Below are positions 36,614 through 48,837 of a stretch of 64,000 bases of DNA, piece by piece. Made by a program: the position numbers and the translations under genes. This stretch comes from Liriodendron chinense (taxonomy: Eukaryota; Streptophyta; Magnoliopsida; Magnoliales; Magnoliaceae), in NCBI GenBank assembly GCA_003013855.2, contig ML058484.1, forward strand, positions 10,713,344 through 10,777,343, in the 5' to 3' direction. The first letter of the stretch is position 1. Each line of letters begins with the position of its first letter. The notes under the pieces were generated by a model, which was given only the letters and a program-made list of their open reading frames with translations, did no database searches and was not told where the DNA came from.

Positions 36614-37656
36614 GTTGGGGTTGTAGTCGTTGGATGTGGAGTTCTCATATAAATGATGCAAATTGTTTATATGATTGATCTCATTGTACGGATTTGAAGA
36701 TCAACCTATCCAATGATATTGGTGCTTGACGAATCGCTATAGTGACGAAGGAGATGCCATTTTCTTATGGGTCGCCTGCCCGATTTAGATATCAACAAAT
36801 GTTGCTATTTTTTTGCTTCCGTTCATTTCCTCTCTTTTCTTTCATTGGTTACTATGTATATTTATTTTTATTAACGTTTGGATTTTTCCCATTTCATGGT
36901 TTTGGAGAAATAACCCTTAAATTTTCAAAATTTAGTAGCACTGATGCGGGGATGGACGCTTATCTAGTCTGGTACTTTCAAGGGGGGAAGTTGCAATCAT
37001 GAATACTTTTAAGGCCATTTTTGTCACACATGTGTTGAATGGAGCTTTCAATCTGGACAAATTAAGGGGTAATTGGTCGAACGACTACTATAGTTGGGCT
37101 GATTGAAAATATCCCGTACATTGCAAATTGGTCTTTAGAGTACAATTTTGGATAGGCTTCGGACAACCAAACTTGGAGGATTGGGTGATCGACGATATTC
37201 GAAAATATGTGCAAACTCTTTGGACGTTTTTTGGTATATTTGGGCGATCGACCATGTGGTCGTTGGGCAACTGAAGGGGTGGTCAGGAGGTGTCGAGCGA
37301 GCGACCAACCGACTGTCAGTTTCCACTGTTTTACGTAGCTTTGCGTAAGTTGTTTTTAATTTTGATTATTAGTTATATAAATGGGTGTAATCAAGATTAA
37401 GGAAGGACTAAGACGTGTTCTAGGGTTTGAGACGGTTTTGGTGAGAGAGAAAGCTAGGATTTCTCTCAGGGCTTTGTTTTGAGTAAGTTCATCTTTTGTA
37501 ACTTCTGAAATTTCAGTGCATATCGCTTTGTGTCGTGATATTTTTTTTCGCAAGGGTTTTTCCACGTAAAATCAAATTGTCTCTCTATGTTGATTTGTTT
37601 ATGCATTTGCGTTTTTGCTCGTTTGATTCACCTCTGTGCTTTTGCGGTTCCCAACA
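36614..37656 (+). repeat. LTR-like sequence b
   Basis: Begins TGTTGGGGTTG and ends TTCCCAACA, as LTRs do. It contains GGGTTTTTCCACGTAAAAT near its end, like sequence a. No 5-bp target duplication (TCTTC versus ATGTG) and no primer-binding site or polyprotein between a and b, so solo or truncated LTRs are likeliest. Confidence 0.45.
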
Positions 37657-40600
37657 ATGTGCACAAAGTCGTACTAATATATGGGATGGGAATATTCAAC
37701 AAAATAAATAAATAATTAAGTTATAAAAATCTCTTTAAACTGGAAAAATCTAACCCTTTGATCTCTTCCTGTCACTTAATATATCTGCCATACAATATTA
37801 ATCCGAACTTTAAATTCTTTGATTTTTGGTGCTTTCATTTGTCTCACCATATCTTAATAGAACTAAAAGCCAACATTTATCATACTCTTTTTTTTTTTTT
37901 ATTCTGTCATATGACATACGTTTTGTTAACTATGATGAGAACACGGTACAAGCTTTTGAAATAATAATAGTTGTATGCGGATCGAGCAATCTGCTTGCCT
38001 GTCCGGTCCACCTGTTTGAACCCAACTTGGCTTTTGTTTGGAATCAATGTAAGAGATTGCGATTTCGATGTTGAGTTGAATACTAATTGCATTTACTGAT
38101 TTGCGTGTAATCTAAGCGTGAGATTGCGATTACAATGTTGAGTTTAACAATAAAAACAATGTATGATTAGTGAGGCCAATTACATAGGTTAAAAGGTTGC
38201 TTTCTATGAAGTTTCCATACTAAGAAAGTTGTGAATGTGACATCTTTTGATTGAAAAATGAAGGCTCTTCTTGTTAGAAAACAACATTGTATTATTATTA
38301 CATGAGCATATGTGCCACATCAAAGGAATATGCTATGGTGGAGACAAAAATACCCACATGAATTTTCAATTGGTTAGGCAAAGATCCATTCACATACTCT
38401 CTATCTTTTACACAGTGAGAGATGGCTGTGGACAATGTTAGTTAGGCCTTTAGGCATTTTCCAAGGAGGACAGGTTAGAACATATATAATTTATATATGA
38501 TCCACCGTAGAGATAACTTTCAACCTATCATGTTCTTGCAACATCCAGCCCTTCTAGTAAGTTGGGCCCACCATGACAATCCACTTTGAAGAAATCAGCC
38601 CCATCCACTCATTAGATAGGCCCCAACATAGAAAATAACAAAATAAAAGTATGGTCCACTTAGTGAGCGGATGCGGTTGATTTCTGCACAAGATAATCCC
38701 AAATGATTGCACCAATCTACTAGAAGTGTTGGATGCCACAAAAAGGTTTGAAAATTATTTGCTGGGTGGATTGTAAATTATGGTCTGAAAGCAGTTGGAG
38801 TTAAGACCTTTCTTTCAAGAGATGTATCATAAATGAGAAAAACTTTGATACTCTGGCAAGTATGATCGATGATACTCAGGCATTCAAGATATTAGTTATA
38901 AATTGCATACCAAGCATAAAAGAAATTCTAATTAAACTGCATAAATTTTGGGTTTTAGCCTAGATGTATCATTAGCCAAAAATTATGCTGATTTGATTAT
39001 GCGATTATGGGATTGGTGGACACTTATTGGACATTTAAAAAGTATTCTATATATGGTCTTATTTCAACAAATAAGTATTGATTAGGTTGGAATTGTTCGA
39101 CCAATTTGATTTTAGGACTATATCTTAGCAACAGTACTGTATTCCACAATCTCTACTGTGTGGTCCACTTGAGATTTGGATCAGCTTCATTTTTGGGACA
39201 GGTGAGCTGGAAAACTGATGGACCTTGTGGATATACAACACATAAGTCAAGGTGAACCCCACCATCAGGGAAACACCACTAACGTGTGTTACCATGATAA
39301 CACCTAATTTGCTCCCATGTAAGTACCATTTTTAATACATAAGCAGAAATCAGGGAACCGTTTGTAAGGGAAATATTCTTCTTCTTCTTCAATTTTATTT
39401 TTTATTTTTTATTTTTTTTTAATTTTTGACGTACAATAGGAGAGAGATGCCAACTTTGATTTTTGACAGACCCATCATCATGTATATTTCAAATCCACTC
39501 CAACTATTAGATGTATAATCACATGTTAGATCCACAGCTAAAAAATCACACTAACGTATGATTCATGTGGCCTAACCTAAGGAAGCAATTAGGAGAGAGA
39601 TATCTACCCTTGTTTTCAGAGGACCTACTATGATGATCATATGAAATTCACTCCAACCATTAGATGCCACATCAAAATTTAGTCATAGGTCCCAAAAACA
39701 GGCCCACACGTGATCAAGTGTGCCACACAGAGAAAATAGTTTGGAGGGTGAGCATTGCCCTGTCCACTATTTCTAATTGTGTGGTCAACTTGGACCACAG
39801 ATCAGGTTGATTTTTCAGCTCTAGTTCTTACATGGGGTGAATTGCCTGATGGTTACAGTGGATTGAACATTAAAATTCTAGTGGGCCCAATAATTTATTT
39901 TTTAATTCCCCTACAAAACTAATGGGCCATGGCCAGGTCGGACTCAGGCACAGCCCAAGTCTGGCCTTATAAGACGAGAAGACCCAAAAGTCCGACAGGA
40001 AACCCAGCCCATAGACAGCCCTACCCACAAGTAGTTATATATAGTACTGCTCATAGACTCTACAATGCTCAAGCAACCATCGGCCTATTGCAAAAGGCCC
40101 ACTTTAAAATGTTACAGGTGGTATGCATTAAATCAAATTAAAACAACTAAATTGTGGATCCTACTGTTTTTAAGTTATATTTCAAAAATCAAATTAGTTA
40201 CACAATCCTAACCTCTGATTTGTGGATACTACTTTGTTGAAATAAGGCATGAATTGTATATTTTTCATTTTGAACCGTCCAATAAATGTCCACAAATCTG
40301 ATAAGATAGTCAAATCGGTGTAATTTTTAGTTTACGATACATATGAACTTCTATGCATTAATTGGATGATTTTTGAATTATTGCTATGCAATTTCTAAGT
40401 AATTTGTAAGTACCACGTATCATTCATCACATGCTGGCCGAGTATTAAAGCTTTTATCAATCCAACACTTTGGCGGGATTTTCTCCGACTTATCAATCCT
40501 AACCATCCCATGCATGGCATGAAAAAAAGACAGCTACGTAAATAAGGACAAACCCATGATGGATTGACTCATCTGATCATTTTAAGTCTTGGACGGTAGC

Positions 40601-40943
40601 CTTTAAATGTATTATGAACGTAATAGACAGTTTGGACTGATCCATTGGACCGTTCAAGTGTTCAGATGCAACTAAGAGCACTGTACGTAGCTTACGATGA
40701 CACTTGTTTATATACTATTTCTTACTTGGTCCATTATTCTACACTGTCCCATCCAACCCTTGAGCCCTATCATGATGATGAGATGCCTCGAAAATCTTCA
40801 AAAATCAGATATATCAGATCATTATCTGAGTCACACAATAGGTGGACTGAAAGCAATATCAAAACTTTTATACGGTAGAACATTTGACATTTGTCATACA
40901 TCAGAGGGAAAATTTGGCTGTTTAGTAATTCATGGTCCATCTG
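37657..40943. other. Intergenic, fragments of dispersed repeats
   Basis: No gene is supported. About 39140-39318 is the right half of a GGGCCCACC foldback element (ending ACACCTAATTTGCTCCC). About 40480-40870 is a third copy of the segment at 5450-5790 and 31015-31235. The rest shows nothing I can name. Confidence 0.45.
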
Positions 40944-41002
40944 ACGCAGGGAGGACGTGGGAGGTTGATCATGTCTTCTTCATCGGTTATTTCTCATTTC
41001 AC

Positions 41003-41033
<31 letters not shown>

Positions 41034-41637
41034 AGACTAAGAGATAAAGAGGAAATTAATTCCAAATAAATTGTTAATAATTGATTGAATGAATAATAAA
41101 AAAAAATTACAATGCTTTAAATAATAAACTAAATTCTAAATTCGTACTTACTAAAAATAGTAAGTTTTTCAAAAATAGAAAGTTGCTAAAAATAATAAAG
41201 TCTTAGTTAAAGACTATTACTAAACAAACCCTTTCAAAATCTCATTGCTTAACAAAATAGAAACTCCTAAATAAACAAAAACTCTAGTAAAAGAAATAAA
41301 CAAATTAAAATTCAGAATTACTAAAAATAGTAAAGTTTTTGCTAAAATTTTATTTTTCTATTGTAATGGCGAATTTTCTAGCGAAACGGATGAACGCGAC
41401 TCATTTTTGTGGGTTGGTTCATCTCGACACGGAATTTCAATAGGAATCCATATGTTGTACGTCCCGTAATTCCTCCCGAATCAAAAGTTATAGCTGATTT
41501 ACGGTCCACCTTCTTTTGGTCAATCTATGCGAAAATTGACAGTTTTTGCCTACTTTTCCTTGATTGCTTTTTGGTCGGTGTGTGATAAGAATATGGGTGA
41601 TCTTCGCCATTGATCAGGGGGTTCTTGTCCTACATCA
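40944..41637 (-). repeat. LTR A
   Basis: Matches LTR B and C through TTTAAATAATAAACTA and AAGTTATAGCTGATTTA (+ strand). A (GA)n run at about 41003-41030 expands its distal end. The outer limit is set by similarity to LTR C near GGGAGGAC and is approximate. Confidence 0.6.
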
Positions 41638-42335
41638 TTCTCCCCTACTTGAAAAAAAACTCATCCTCGAGTTTCGCTTCAAGTTATGGTGAAGATTTAC
41701 TTTCATCTTCTTCCATGGCCTTGGCTTGTGACCCATGCTCAGAGTCACCAAAGAAATTGATTGGCGATACGTGTCCTCGGCCACTCCTTGGTATAGTGCA
41801 GCAATCATCTTCGTCTTCTTCTCCCCATGAACAAGGAAAACCGCAAACGGATCTGTTATACCAACCATATTGTTGATAAGGGGCTCAAACTGATGGAAGC
41901 TAGAATTCTGCAGAGGACACAAATCAACAAAAAATTCAGTGCCCATGGTCACCTTGGAATCTTGCAATTTTGGTGTGGTATCTTCAGAGGTGATCATGGA
42001 TTCCTGTGAATCCGAATCCATAATCATTGAAACGATTACCGGATCGTCCTCTTTGTTCACAACACCTGGAGTAACAATTTCCTCCACTTCTTCAGGAACT
42101 TGAATAACTTCTGAGATGGTGGTGGGTTGTACTTTAGCGACCTCATCCGAAGTTTCATCACCTCGAAAATATGTTTTAACATAATCTCCGCGATCTTTCC
42201 CACGTGTAGGCTGTCGTACGATGATGTATTCGACCTCTTTATCATTGGGTTTTGAATCGTCTGAAGTAGCCCTGCGATAGGTCACTTGGGGTGCTCTACG
42301 GAATATGGGGTTGTTCCGTATAGCTAGCACAGGTG

Positions 42336-42336
<1 letters not shown>
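41638..42336 (-). pseudogene. Gag-like ORF, 3' portion of internal region 2
   Basis: An open frame from 42330 begins LAIRNNPIFRRAPQVTYRR and runs into an acidic, Ser/Thr/Pro-poor tail (EEVEEIVTPGVVNKEDD), ending near the purine tract. Its 5' part (MASNEGLNLH, then LILQGIQATLDRIVAALN) lies at about 44520-44716, separated by the LINE insertion. The paralogue in internal region 1 starts MTSNEGLDLH. No zinc knuckle or protease motif is visible; the call as gag-like rests on position after the primer site. Confidence 0.5.
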
Positions 42337-42369
<33 letters not shown>

Positions 42370-42492
42370 AGGAAATTTTATTCACAGTGCAAAGGAATAC
42401 ACATTCGGGTGGGAAGCCGGAAAAAAAGACCCCAGCAAGCCACCTATCATAACCCAAACAGAAGAAGCAACATCGCCCCACTCACCCCACTA

Positions 42493-43110
42493 CTACCCTA
42501 CAACCCCCAGCCTGACTTTATCTAGGAAAAGCTTCCCCCTGATGTCCCTAGGAAGATCCCTAGGCGAGGAGAAAATCCTGGAGCTTTGATGAGAGCTTCC
42601 GAGCCACACCAAGCTATCCGTGACACCGTTCATCTCTCTAGGAACAAAGCTAACCTTAGCCTCCACTTGCCTGAAGAGGCTGAAAATGTGGGCCCACCAA
42701 TACCAAAAAACTGAGCTCGAAGAGCGCTCCCTAGACAAGACGGACACAACTATCTTGGAATCACTCTTTATCTCAATTTTGGAGAGACCTCGGGAAACAC
42801 ACAACCTTAAACCTTCTTCCAACGCCTTAATCTCCACCTGAACACTAGAACCCAGGCCATATCCATTGGAAAACGCAAACAAGAGCTCCCCTACTTCATC
42901 CCTGGCACATGCCTCCACCTCCAAAGGGACCTGGGTTGCCCCTAGCTGAGCCATCAACGTTCACCTTAACCCAGCCAACCACCGGCCTCCCCCATTTCAA
43001 AAGCCTCATCTCTTTCTTCTTAAGGGGGGGATGGACGATACTGAGAATTTGAAGGGCGATGGAAGCGGCCAGATTCCTTTCCTTAGGGGGGTTGAGAAAG
43101 GGGCTCAGCC
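42493..43110 (-). pseudogene. LINE RNase H domain, frameshifted
   Basis: WVKVNVDGSARGNPGPFGGGG carries the first catalytic Asp. An apparent one-base insertion near 42915 shifts the frame, and the domain continues ARDEVGELLFAFSNGYG and KIEIKSDSKIVVSVL, then FVPREMNGVTDSL. This is the plant LINE RNase H (RVT_3 type). Confidence 0.8.
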
Positions 43111-43309
43111 TAATCATCCACCACTGGATCTTACAGATGGTCCTAGCCGGATTACCCAAATGGCTTTGAAACTTGCGTGAATTTCTTTCCAGCCCAAAGA
43201 TTCTAAAAGATCAAGGCTAGCGCCATACCTTTCAGAGTGGAGAAGAAGTCAATCGAAGAAGCGTCACTCCACCACTGGGCAGCCCTACTCATATGCGACT
43301 AACCCCTTA

Positions 43310-43570
43310 TCAAAGCAAAGCAAAAAATATCGCTAAAATGCTTCGAGACAGCTTCCGCCAACTGCCCACTCACTAGCAGATGGTCCAAATCCTCCATGCA
43401 GGCTTACTCCGTGGAACAAGAAACACATCTGGAAGCCAAAAAGACGCCCTTGTGTTGCACATTCACATCCACGGTAACAGCATTCAGCAACACTTTCCAC
43501 GAAAAGACGGCAATCTTTGGCGGGATTAACGGATGCCAGATCCACTTTGCCCACAATGTTTTAACACTTG
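43310..43570 (-). pseudogene. LINE zinc-binding (zf-RVT) domain, nonsense-mutated
   Basis: IWHPLIPPKIAVFSWK, then HKGVFLASRCVSCSTE, a TAA stop and CMEDLDHLLVSG. The family's paired Cys and His residues are recognisable around the stop. Confidence 0.7.
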
Positions 43571-44097
43571 CAGCTCTGCTACACTCCCAAGCTTATTTGA
43601 CAGAGAACACCCCTGAAGACGTAAGAGGTCAGATGCACATATCTTCACAGTCGGACATGCACAGGCCCTCATCCTGAACTTGATCAAGCACAGTCTGAGG
43701 AAGCAGAGAAGTGACTGACAGAGGGGCCTTGAGCCCCGAAACGGTAAGGCAGTCCCTGACTTTGACATCCAGCAACTCAGATGGAACCGAGTTAGGAACC
43801 CAACCTAGCAGAGGCCCAAGACCGGTCCAATCCACTGCCCAAAAATTGTACTCGCCACTGCCAACCAGCCATCTTGCATGATTTTGAATGTCGGGCAACA
43901 TGTTGCACAAGTTCTTCTACAAAGGAGAGCCACCAGAGAAGCGGGTAGTTCCTGCAAAACCAGAGAAATCCTTATGGTATTTGGATTTCAAGAAATCTGC
44001 CCACATACTCTTACGATTACCAAAGAAGACGCCTCAAGCCATCTTCATTTTGATGCTCCTCAACACTTCCCGCAAACACTTCTCCCTGAGCCCACCT

Positions 44098-44519
44098 TCA
44101 GATTTCGGGAGAAATCCTCTTCCAAGCGATCCAATGCATCTTCTTTCTCCCCTGCTCCCATCCCCAGAAGAAGTCGACCATGGCTTTCTCAATCGAATGA
44201 ATAACCTGCATGGGGATCATGGTGGCTGCCATAGTGTGGATGGGAATAGAGGCCATGACATGGTTAATTAGCGTTAATTTGGCAGCCGAGGAGAGGCATT
44301 TCTCCTTCCAGCCCACAACTCTCCTCCTGATTTTATCAACAAGAGGTTGAAAGGACACACACCTGGATCTACCCTGAAAAATTGGAACGCCTAGGTAAGA
44401 GAAATCCCCTGTCTTAGCCGGAATCCCCAGCCTATGCTCGATGGCTCTCAACCTGGCTGCTGGAACTCTGTTGCTGGAATAGCACCCACTCTTGCCAAAA
44501 TTTATCTTTTGCCCTGAAA
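44098..44519 (-). pseudogene. LINE reverse transcriptase C-terminal region
   Basis: Reads SYLGVPIFQG, VGWKEKCLSSAAKLTLIN, MASIPIHTMAATMIP and FFWGWEQGRKKMHWIAW, the conserved stretch after the reverse transcriptase fingers/palm in plant L1 elements. The YADD catalytic box is missing through 5' truncation. Confidence 0.8.
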
Positions 44520-44721
44520 TAGCACAGGTGGTTGTTGACCATTGCCTTGGGCTTCGGGCAGATTTAATGCTGCTACGATGCGGTCGAGGGTTGCCTGTAT
44601 GCCTTGTAGGATCAACCGATTTTCCCGTCGTGTTTCATTGAAAACTGCCACTGTGACATAATCCTTTTGGAGCACTGATCCTTAAGATGAAGATTCAACC
44701 CTTCATTAGAGGCCATTGTTC

Positions 44722-45321
44722 GGAGGATGAAATAAAAGGATAAAAAGAGGAAATTAATTCTGAATAATTATTTTTTATAGATTGAATGAATAATAAAAAA
44801 AAAAACATAATTACAATGCTTTAAATAATAAACTAAATCCTAAATTTGTACTTTTTAAAAATAGTAAGTTTTCCGAAATAAAAAGTTACTAAAAATAGTA
44901 AAGTCCTAGTTAAAGACTACTACTAAATAGACCCTTTCTCAAACTCATTGCTTAACAAAATAAAAACTCCTAAATAAACAAAAACTCTAGAACAAGAAAG
45001 AAACAAACTAAAATTCGAAATTACCAAAAATAACAGGTTTTTCTAAAATTTCATTTTTTGCTGTAACCACACGTTTTCTGGCAAAACGGAAGGACACGAC
45101 CCACTTTTGTGGGTCAGTTCACCCCAAAATAAAATTTCAGTTGGAATCCATGTCTCCTTCCAGATCAAAAGTTATGGCTGATGTACAGTCCGCCTTCTTT
45201 TGGTCCATCCATACGAAAATTATTGATTTTTATTGACTTTGCTTTAATATTTGTTCGGTCCATTTGTGATAGGAATGTGCTTAATGCACGCCCTTCATCA
45301 GGAGGCTCTTGTTCTACATCA
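44722..45321 (-). repeat. LTR B
   Basis: Central LTR shared by the two units; starts TGATGTAGAACAAG after the purine tract. Its distal end joins internal region 2 with loss of the primer-site segment that is still present after LTR C. Confidence 0.6.
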
Positions 45322-46160
45322 TTCTCCCCCACTTGAAAAAAACTTGTCCTTGAGTTTCGCTTTAGGTTAAGGCCACATCCGCTTTTAACTTCGGAAGTTG
45401 ATGTTTGCAAACCTTGTCTTGAAATTCTGCAACAAATTTCTCCAACTTCTTTTCCATACCAATATGAATAATCGCAACCTTCTCTGGCACATCGAAAGTT
45501 GGCCTTTATATGAGAAAAGACAATTTCCTGCACAATGAACAATTCATCAGAAAGTTCGGCGACCACGATCGCCTCGAGTTTCGGCAATGTTGGTCGGCAT
45601 CTTCTAGGATGCTCATGGATTCTTGTAAAATCAGGATCCATAATGTCTGAGATGTCTACAGGCCCTTCCTCATCATTCACAATAGAGGTATTGATCTCCT
45701 CCACCTTCTTAGAATTTTGAACATTCTCTAAGATAGTGGTGGATTGTACTTTAGAGACCTCATTCGAAGTTGTGTTACCTCAAAAATCTCTTTTAATATA
45801 ATCCCCGCGATCATTTCCACATGTAGGCCATCGTACGATGATGTCTTCAACCTCTTTATAGGTGGGTTTAGAATCGTCTAGGGTAGCCTTGCGATAAGCC
45901 ACCTGGGGTGCTCTACGAAATTTGAAGTTGTTTCGTACAGCAAGCACATGTACATTGTTGACCGTTGCCTTGGACTTGGGGCATATTTAATGCCGCTACG
46001 ATGCAGTCGAGGGTTGCCTATATACCTTGCAGGATCAACCGATTTTTCCATCGTGCTTCATCGAAAACTGCCACCATGACATAATCCTTTGAAGCACCGT
46101 CCTTAGGATGAAGATCTAACCCTTCATTAGAGGTCATTATCCTGAGAAATAAACCTCTCA
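45322..46160 (-). pseudogene. Gag-like ORF of internal region 1
   Basis: Starts MTSNEGLDLHPKDGASKDYV at about 46139, continues RLILQGIQATLDCIVAALN and LAVRNNFKFRRAPQVAYRK, and ends near 45330 with DIMDPDFTRIHEHPRRCRP and a Cys-containing tail. An in-frame stop interrupts YIKRDF. It gives the empty-site reference for the LINE in internal region 2. Confidence 0.5.
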
Positions 46161-46161
46161 T

Positions 46162-46169
46162 TGATACCA
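46162..46169 (-). other. Primer-binding-site-like sequence
   Basis: TGGTATCA on the - strand, the start of the complement of plant initiator tRNA-Met 3' end (TGGTATCAGAGC), then ATGAGAGG. It lies just after LTR C and before the gag-like start. Confidence 0.55.
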
Positions 46170-46170
46170 C

Positions 46171-46769
46171 TAACGAAGGGAGGACATGATAGGTCGATCG
46201 CCATCTCCCTAACAGTACACGTGAAGAAATAAAAGGATAAAAAGAGGAAATTAATTCTAAATAATTATTTTTAATAGATTAAATGAATAATAAAAAAACA
46301 TAATTACAATGCACTAAATAATAAACTAAACCCTAATTTCGTACTTAATAAAAATAATAAGTTTCCTGAAATAGAAATTTACTAAAAAATAGTAAAGTCC
46401 TAATTAAAGACTAAACAGAACCTTTTTAGAACTCATTGCTTAACAAAATAAAACTCATAAATAAACAAAAACTTTAGAAAAAGAAATAAACAAACTAAAA
46501 TTCGGAATTACTAAAAATAACAGGTTTTCTTAAAATCCCCCTTTTCTGTTGTAACCACACGTTTTCTGGAAAAACAGACGGACACGACTCACTTTTGTGG
46601 GTCGATTCATCTCAAAATAAAATTTCAGTTAGAATCCATATGCTGTGCATCCCATAACTCCTCCCGGATCAAAAGTTATGGCTGATTTATGATCCCCCTT
46701 CTTTTGATCTATCCATATGAAAATTGTCGATTTTTATTGACTTTTCTTTTATTTTTGTCTGGTTCATGT
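46171..46769 (-). repeat. LTR C, truncated by the CACTA element
   Basis: Similar to LTRs A and B from AATTACAATGC to the AAAAGTTATGGCTGATTTA stretch, then stops exactly where CACTACAAG begins. The missing beginning (next to TGATGTAG) does not reappear beyond the right end of the CACTA element at 62553. Confidence 0.7.
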
Positions 46770-46789
46770 CACTACAAGAAAACGATGTT

Positions 46790-47270
46790 TTACCGACGAA
46801 ATTATTACCGACGAAATTATTTTCGTTGGTAAAAAGCCCTTTCCCCGACGAAATAAAGCAATCGTCGGTAAAATACATTCCAGTTTCCCGCCACCACTGG
46901 ATTAGATACCCGTCATACACTTTTACCGACGAAATTAGAATTTCGTCGGTAAAAAGTTTATTACCGATGAAGATACCCGTCACTAAAAAATAAAGCAGGA
47001 AATTTGGCTTTTACCGACGAATATTTTCGTCGGTAAAAGTCGTTTTTAGCGACGATTATAGTCTGTCGGTAATAATGTGTGATTTCTGCGCAAGTAAAAA
47101 AAAGAGGACTTTTACCGACGAAATTTTTCGTCAGTAAAAGTCATTTTCCCCGACGAATATTGCCTGTCGGTAATAATGTTTGATTCCCGCCCAAGTGAAA
47201 AAGATGACTTTTACCGATGAAAAATTACGCTTTTACCGACGAAAATTTTCATCGGTAAAAGTCTTTTTTA
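46790..47270. repeat. CACTA subterminal repeats, outer left end
   Basis: At least ten copies of TTACCGACGAAA or its inverse TTTCGTCGGTAA, often paired as short hairpins. Confidence 0.85.
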
Positions 47271-47326
47271 TCACTAACCCTTTCGGGCCTCCCTCATTTC
47301 TCTTTGTCTCTCTCACTCTCGCTCTG

Positions 47327-47359
<33 letters not shown>

Positions 47360-47899
47360 CCGCGGCCGGCCCACCCATCTCAGCTCTCCCTCTGCTCCGA
47401 CCGCCAGCAGTCAACGTCACCGGCTGCCCACCGCCTCAGCCGACCCCCCCCCCCCCCTCCCAGCCGACCACCGTCACCAGTAGCCACTCGCCTCCACCGG
47501 CCTCCGTACGCCGCCGCCTCCTCCGGTAACCCTCTCTCCCTTCCTTCTTGCTCCATTTCCCCTCTCTCCCTCTCTCCTCGTTGTTGATTGTGGGGCCCAC
47601 TCCCAAAATCCAATGCATTTGGGTCCCACCATCGCTGTCCAATGCATGTGGGTGGGTCCCACCGTCGCTTTCTATCGTCCATTGCATGTGGGTCCCACCG
47701 TCGGTTTCCATCGTCCATTGCATGTGGGGTCCACCTTAGCTATCTACTATTTGGTGGGGCCCACTGATTTAGTAAATCCCTAATTAGGGATTTCGAAATT
47801 AAAATGCCGTAATTAGGGATTTCGAAATTAAAATCCCTAATTAGGGATTTTAAAATTTAAAATCCAAAATTTTGTTTTACAAATTAAAAAAAATAAAAT

Positions 47900-48056
47900 A
47901 CGTAATTGTGGGGCCCACCGTCGCTGTCCACTGGCTGTGGGGCCCACGTCGCTGTCCACTGGCTGTGGGGCCCACCGTCACTGTCCATTGGTTGTGGGGC
48001 CCACGTCGCTGTTCACTAGCTGTGGGGCCCACCGTCGCTGTCCATTGTTTTGGATC
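47900..48056. repeat. 28-bp array, block 1
   Basis: About five units of GTGGGGCCCACCGTCGCTGT plus CCACTGGCT, alternating full and shortened forms (GCCCACGTCGC). It abuts a foldback MITE starting GTGGGGCCCACAGTG. Confidence 0.85.
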
Positions 48057-48621
48057 AAGCATATATTTGTGTGGAGTAAACTATGTGGGGCCCACAGTGA
48101 TTTACGTATTTTATCCACTCCATCCATCCATCTTAGCAGGAAATTTTAGGTATGGTGCCCAAAAATGAAGCATATCAAAATCTAAAGTGGACCACACCAC
48201 AAGTGTGAACTGAATGTCTATCATTGAAAAATTCTTAAAGGACACAGAAGTTTTGGATCAAGCTGATATTTGTGTTTTCCCTTCATCCATATCCATGTGA
48301 TCTTATGAACAGGTTGGATGACAAATAATGATCACTGTAGGGCCGGGGAATGGTGGAAATCATTATTCCCACTGTTTCCCATGGCATGGTCCACTTGAGA
48401 TTTGGATATGCTTAAATTTTGGGCTCAACCACTAAAATGAGCTGAAAAAACATAAGGACGGAATAGATAAATCACATACATTCTAGGTGGGCCCAACTAA
48501 GTTTACTCTACATGATAAGAGTGTGCAGAGTTACTCCGCACGCAATCCGATTCCCATGGTGGGCCCCATACATATTTTTTGAGAAAGTAGCAGTCATTAC
48601 GTATTTGATTAAACTTGATTC

Positions 48622-48837
48622 ATGGTGTTGATGATTCTGTCATTTTCATGTGCTTGTGTATCTAGAATTGATGGAGCAAACCCGGATGTGCGTCGGAGCT
48701 ACCCGTGGTTGATTTATGTGGATGTATGTTGTGGATGTATTTGGCTTATTATTAATAGTTATTTTTTGTCCACAAATGGTAGTATAATAGAATCAGTTAG
48801 CCCATTTGGAGATTTCTATATTGTCGAGCATAGATAA
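48622..48837 (+). other. 71-codon open frame, block 1 (coding status unknown)
   Basis: Hydrophobic predicted product (IYVDVCCGCIWLIIN). The block 2 counterpart (54272-54487) differs by one residue, but recent duplication alone explains that. It contains a 30-bp stretch (CCCGGATGTGCGTCGGAGCT) found in every unit of the 169-bp array, so it may be the source of that array. I do not recognise a domain. Confidence 0.25.

Larger units (their letters stand above)
42337..44519 (-). mobile_element. 5'-truncated LINE with poly(A) and 12-bp target duplication
   Basis: A poly(A) tail (poly(T) at 42337-42365 on +) ends the element, and TAGCACAGGTGG flanks it (42325-42336 and 44520-44531). Without the insertion the host reads directly through, as it does in the paralogous internal region 1 near 45935-45965. 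Contents in order on -: region after the reverse transcriptase (SYLGVPIFQGRSRCVS), zinc-binding RVT domain and RNase H. It begins downstream of the catalytic reverse transcriptase, so it is a dead-on-arrival copy. Confidence 0.9.
40944..46769 (-). mobile_element. Tandem LTR retroelement: LTR-internal-LTR-internal-LTR
   Basis: Three related LTR-like blocks A (40944-41637), B (about 44722-45321) and C (about 46171-46769) alternate with two internal regions. All read on the - strand. A purine-rich tract (AAGTGGGGGAGAAT and AAGTAGGGGAGAAT) precedes LTRs B and A, each starting TGATGTAG. A primer site TGGTATCA (46162-46169) follows LTR C. Internal regions encode a gag-like protein and no protease, reverse transcriptase or integrase. 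LTR C is cut at its start by the CACTA element. Tandem sharing of LTRs usually reflects unequal recombination between copies. Confidence 0.7.

Noticed and set aside
35598..37656. A complete LTR retrotransposon bounded by the two LTR-like sequences
   Set aside because: The intervening sequence is under 200 bp, no primer site or polyprotein is present, and flanking 5-bp repeats are missing.
43888..44271. Open frame on + inside the LINE
   Set aside because: It is antisense to the LINE coding remnants, which have recognisable domains on the - strand.
47180..47723. Pro/Ser-rich and Arg/Gly-rich open frames near the CACTA leader
   Set aside because: They come from CT-rich and GC-rich low-complexity sequence read in different frames; no conserved domain.
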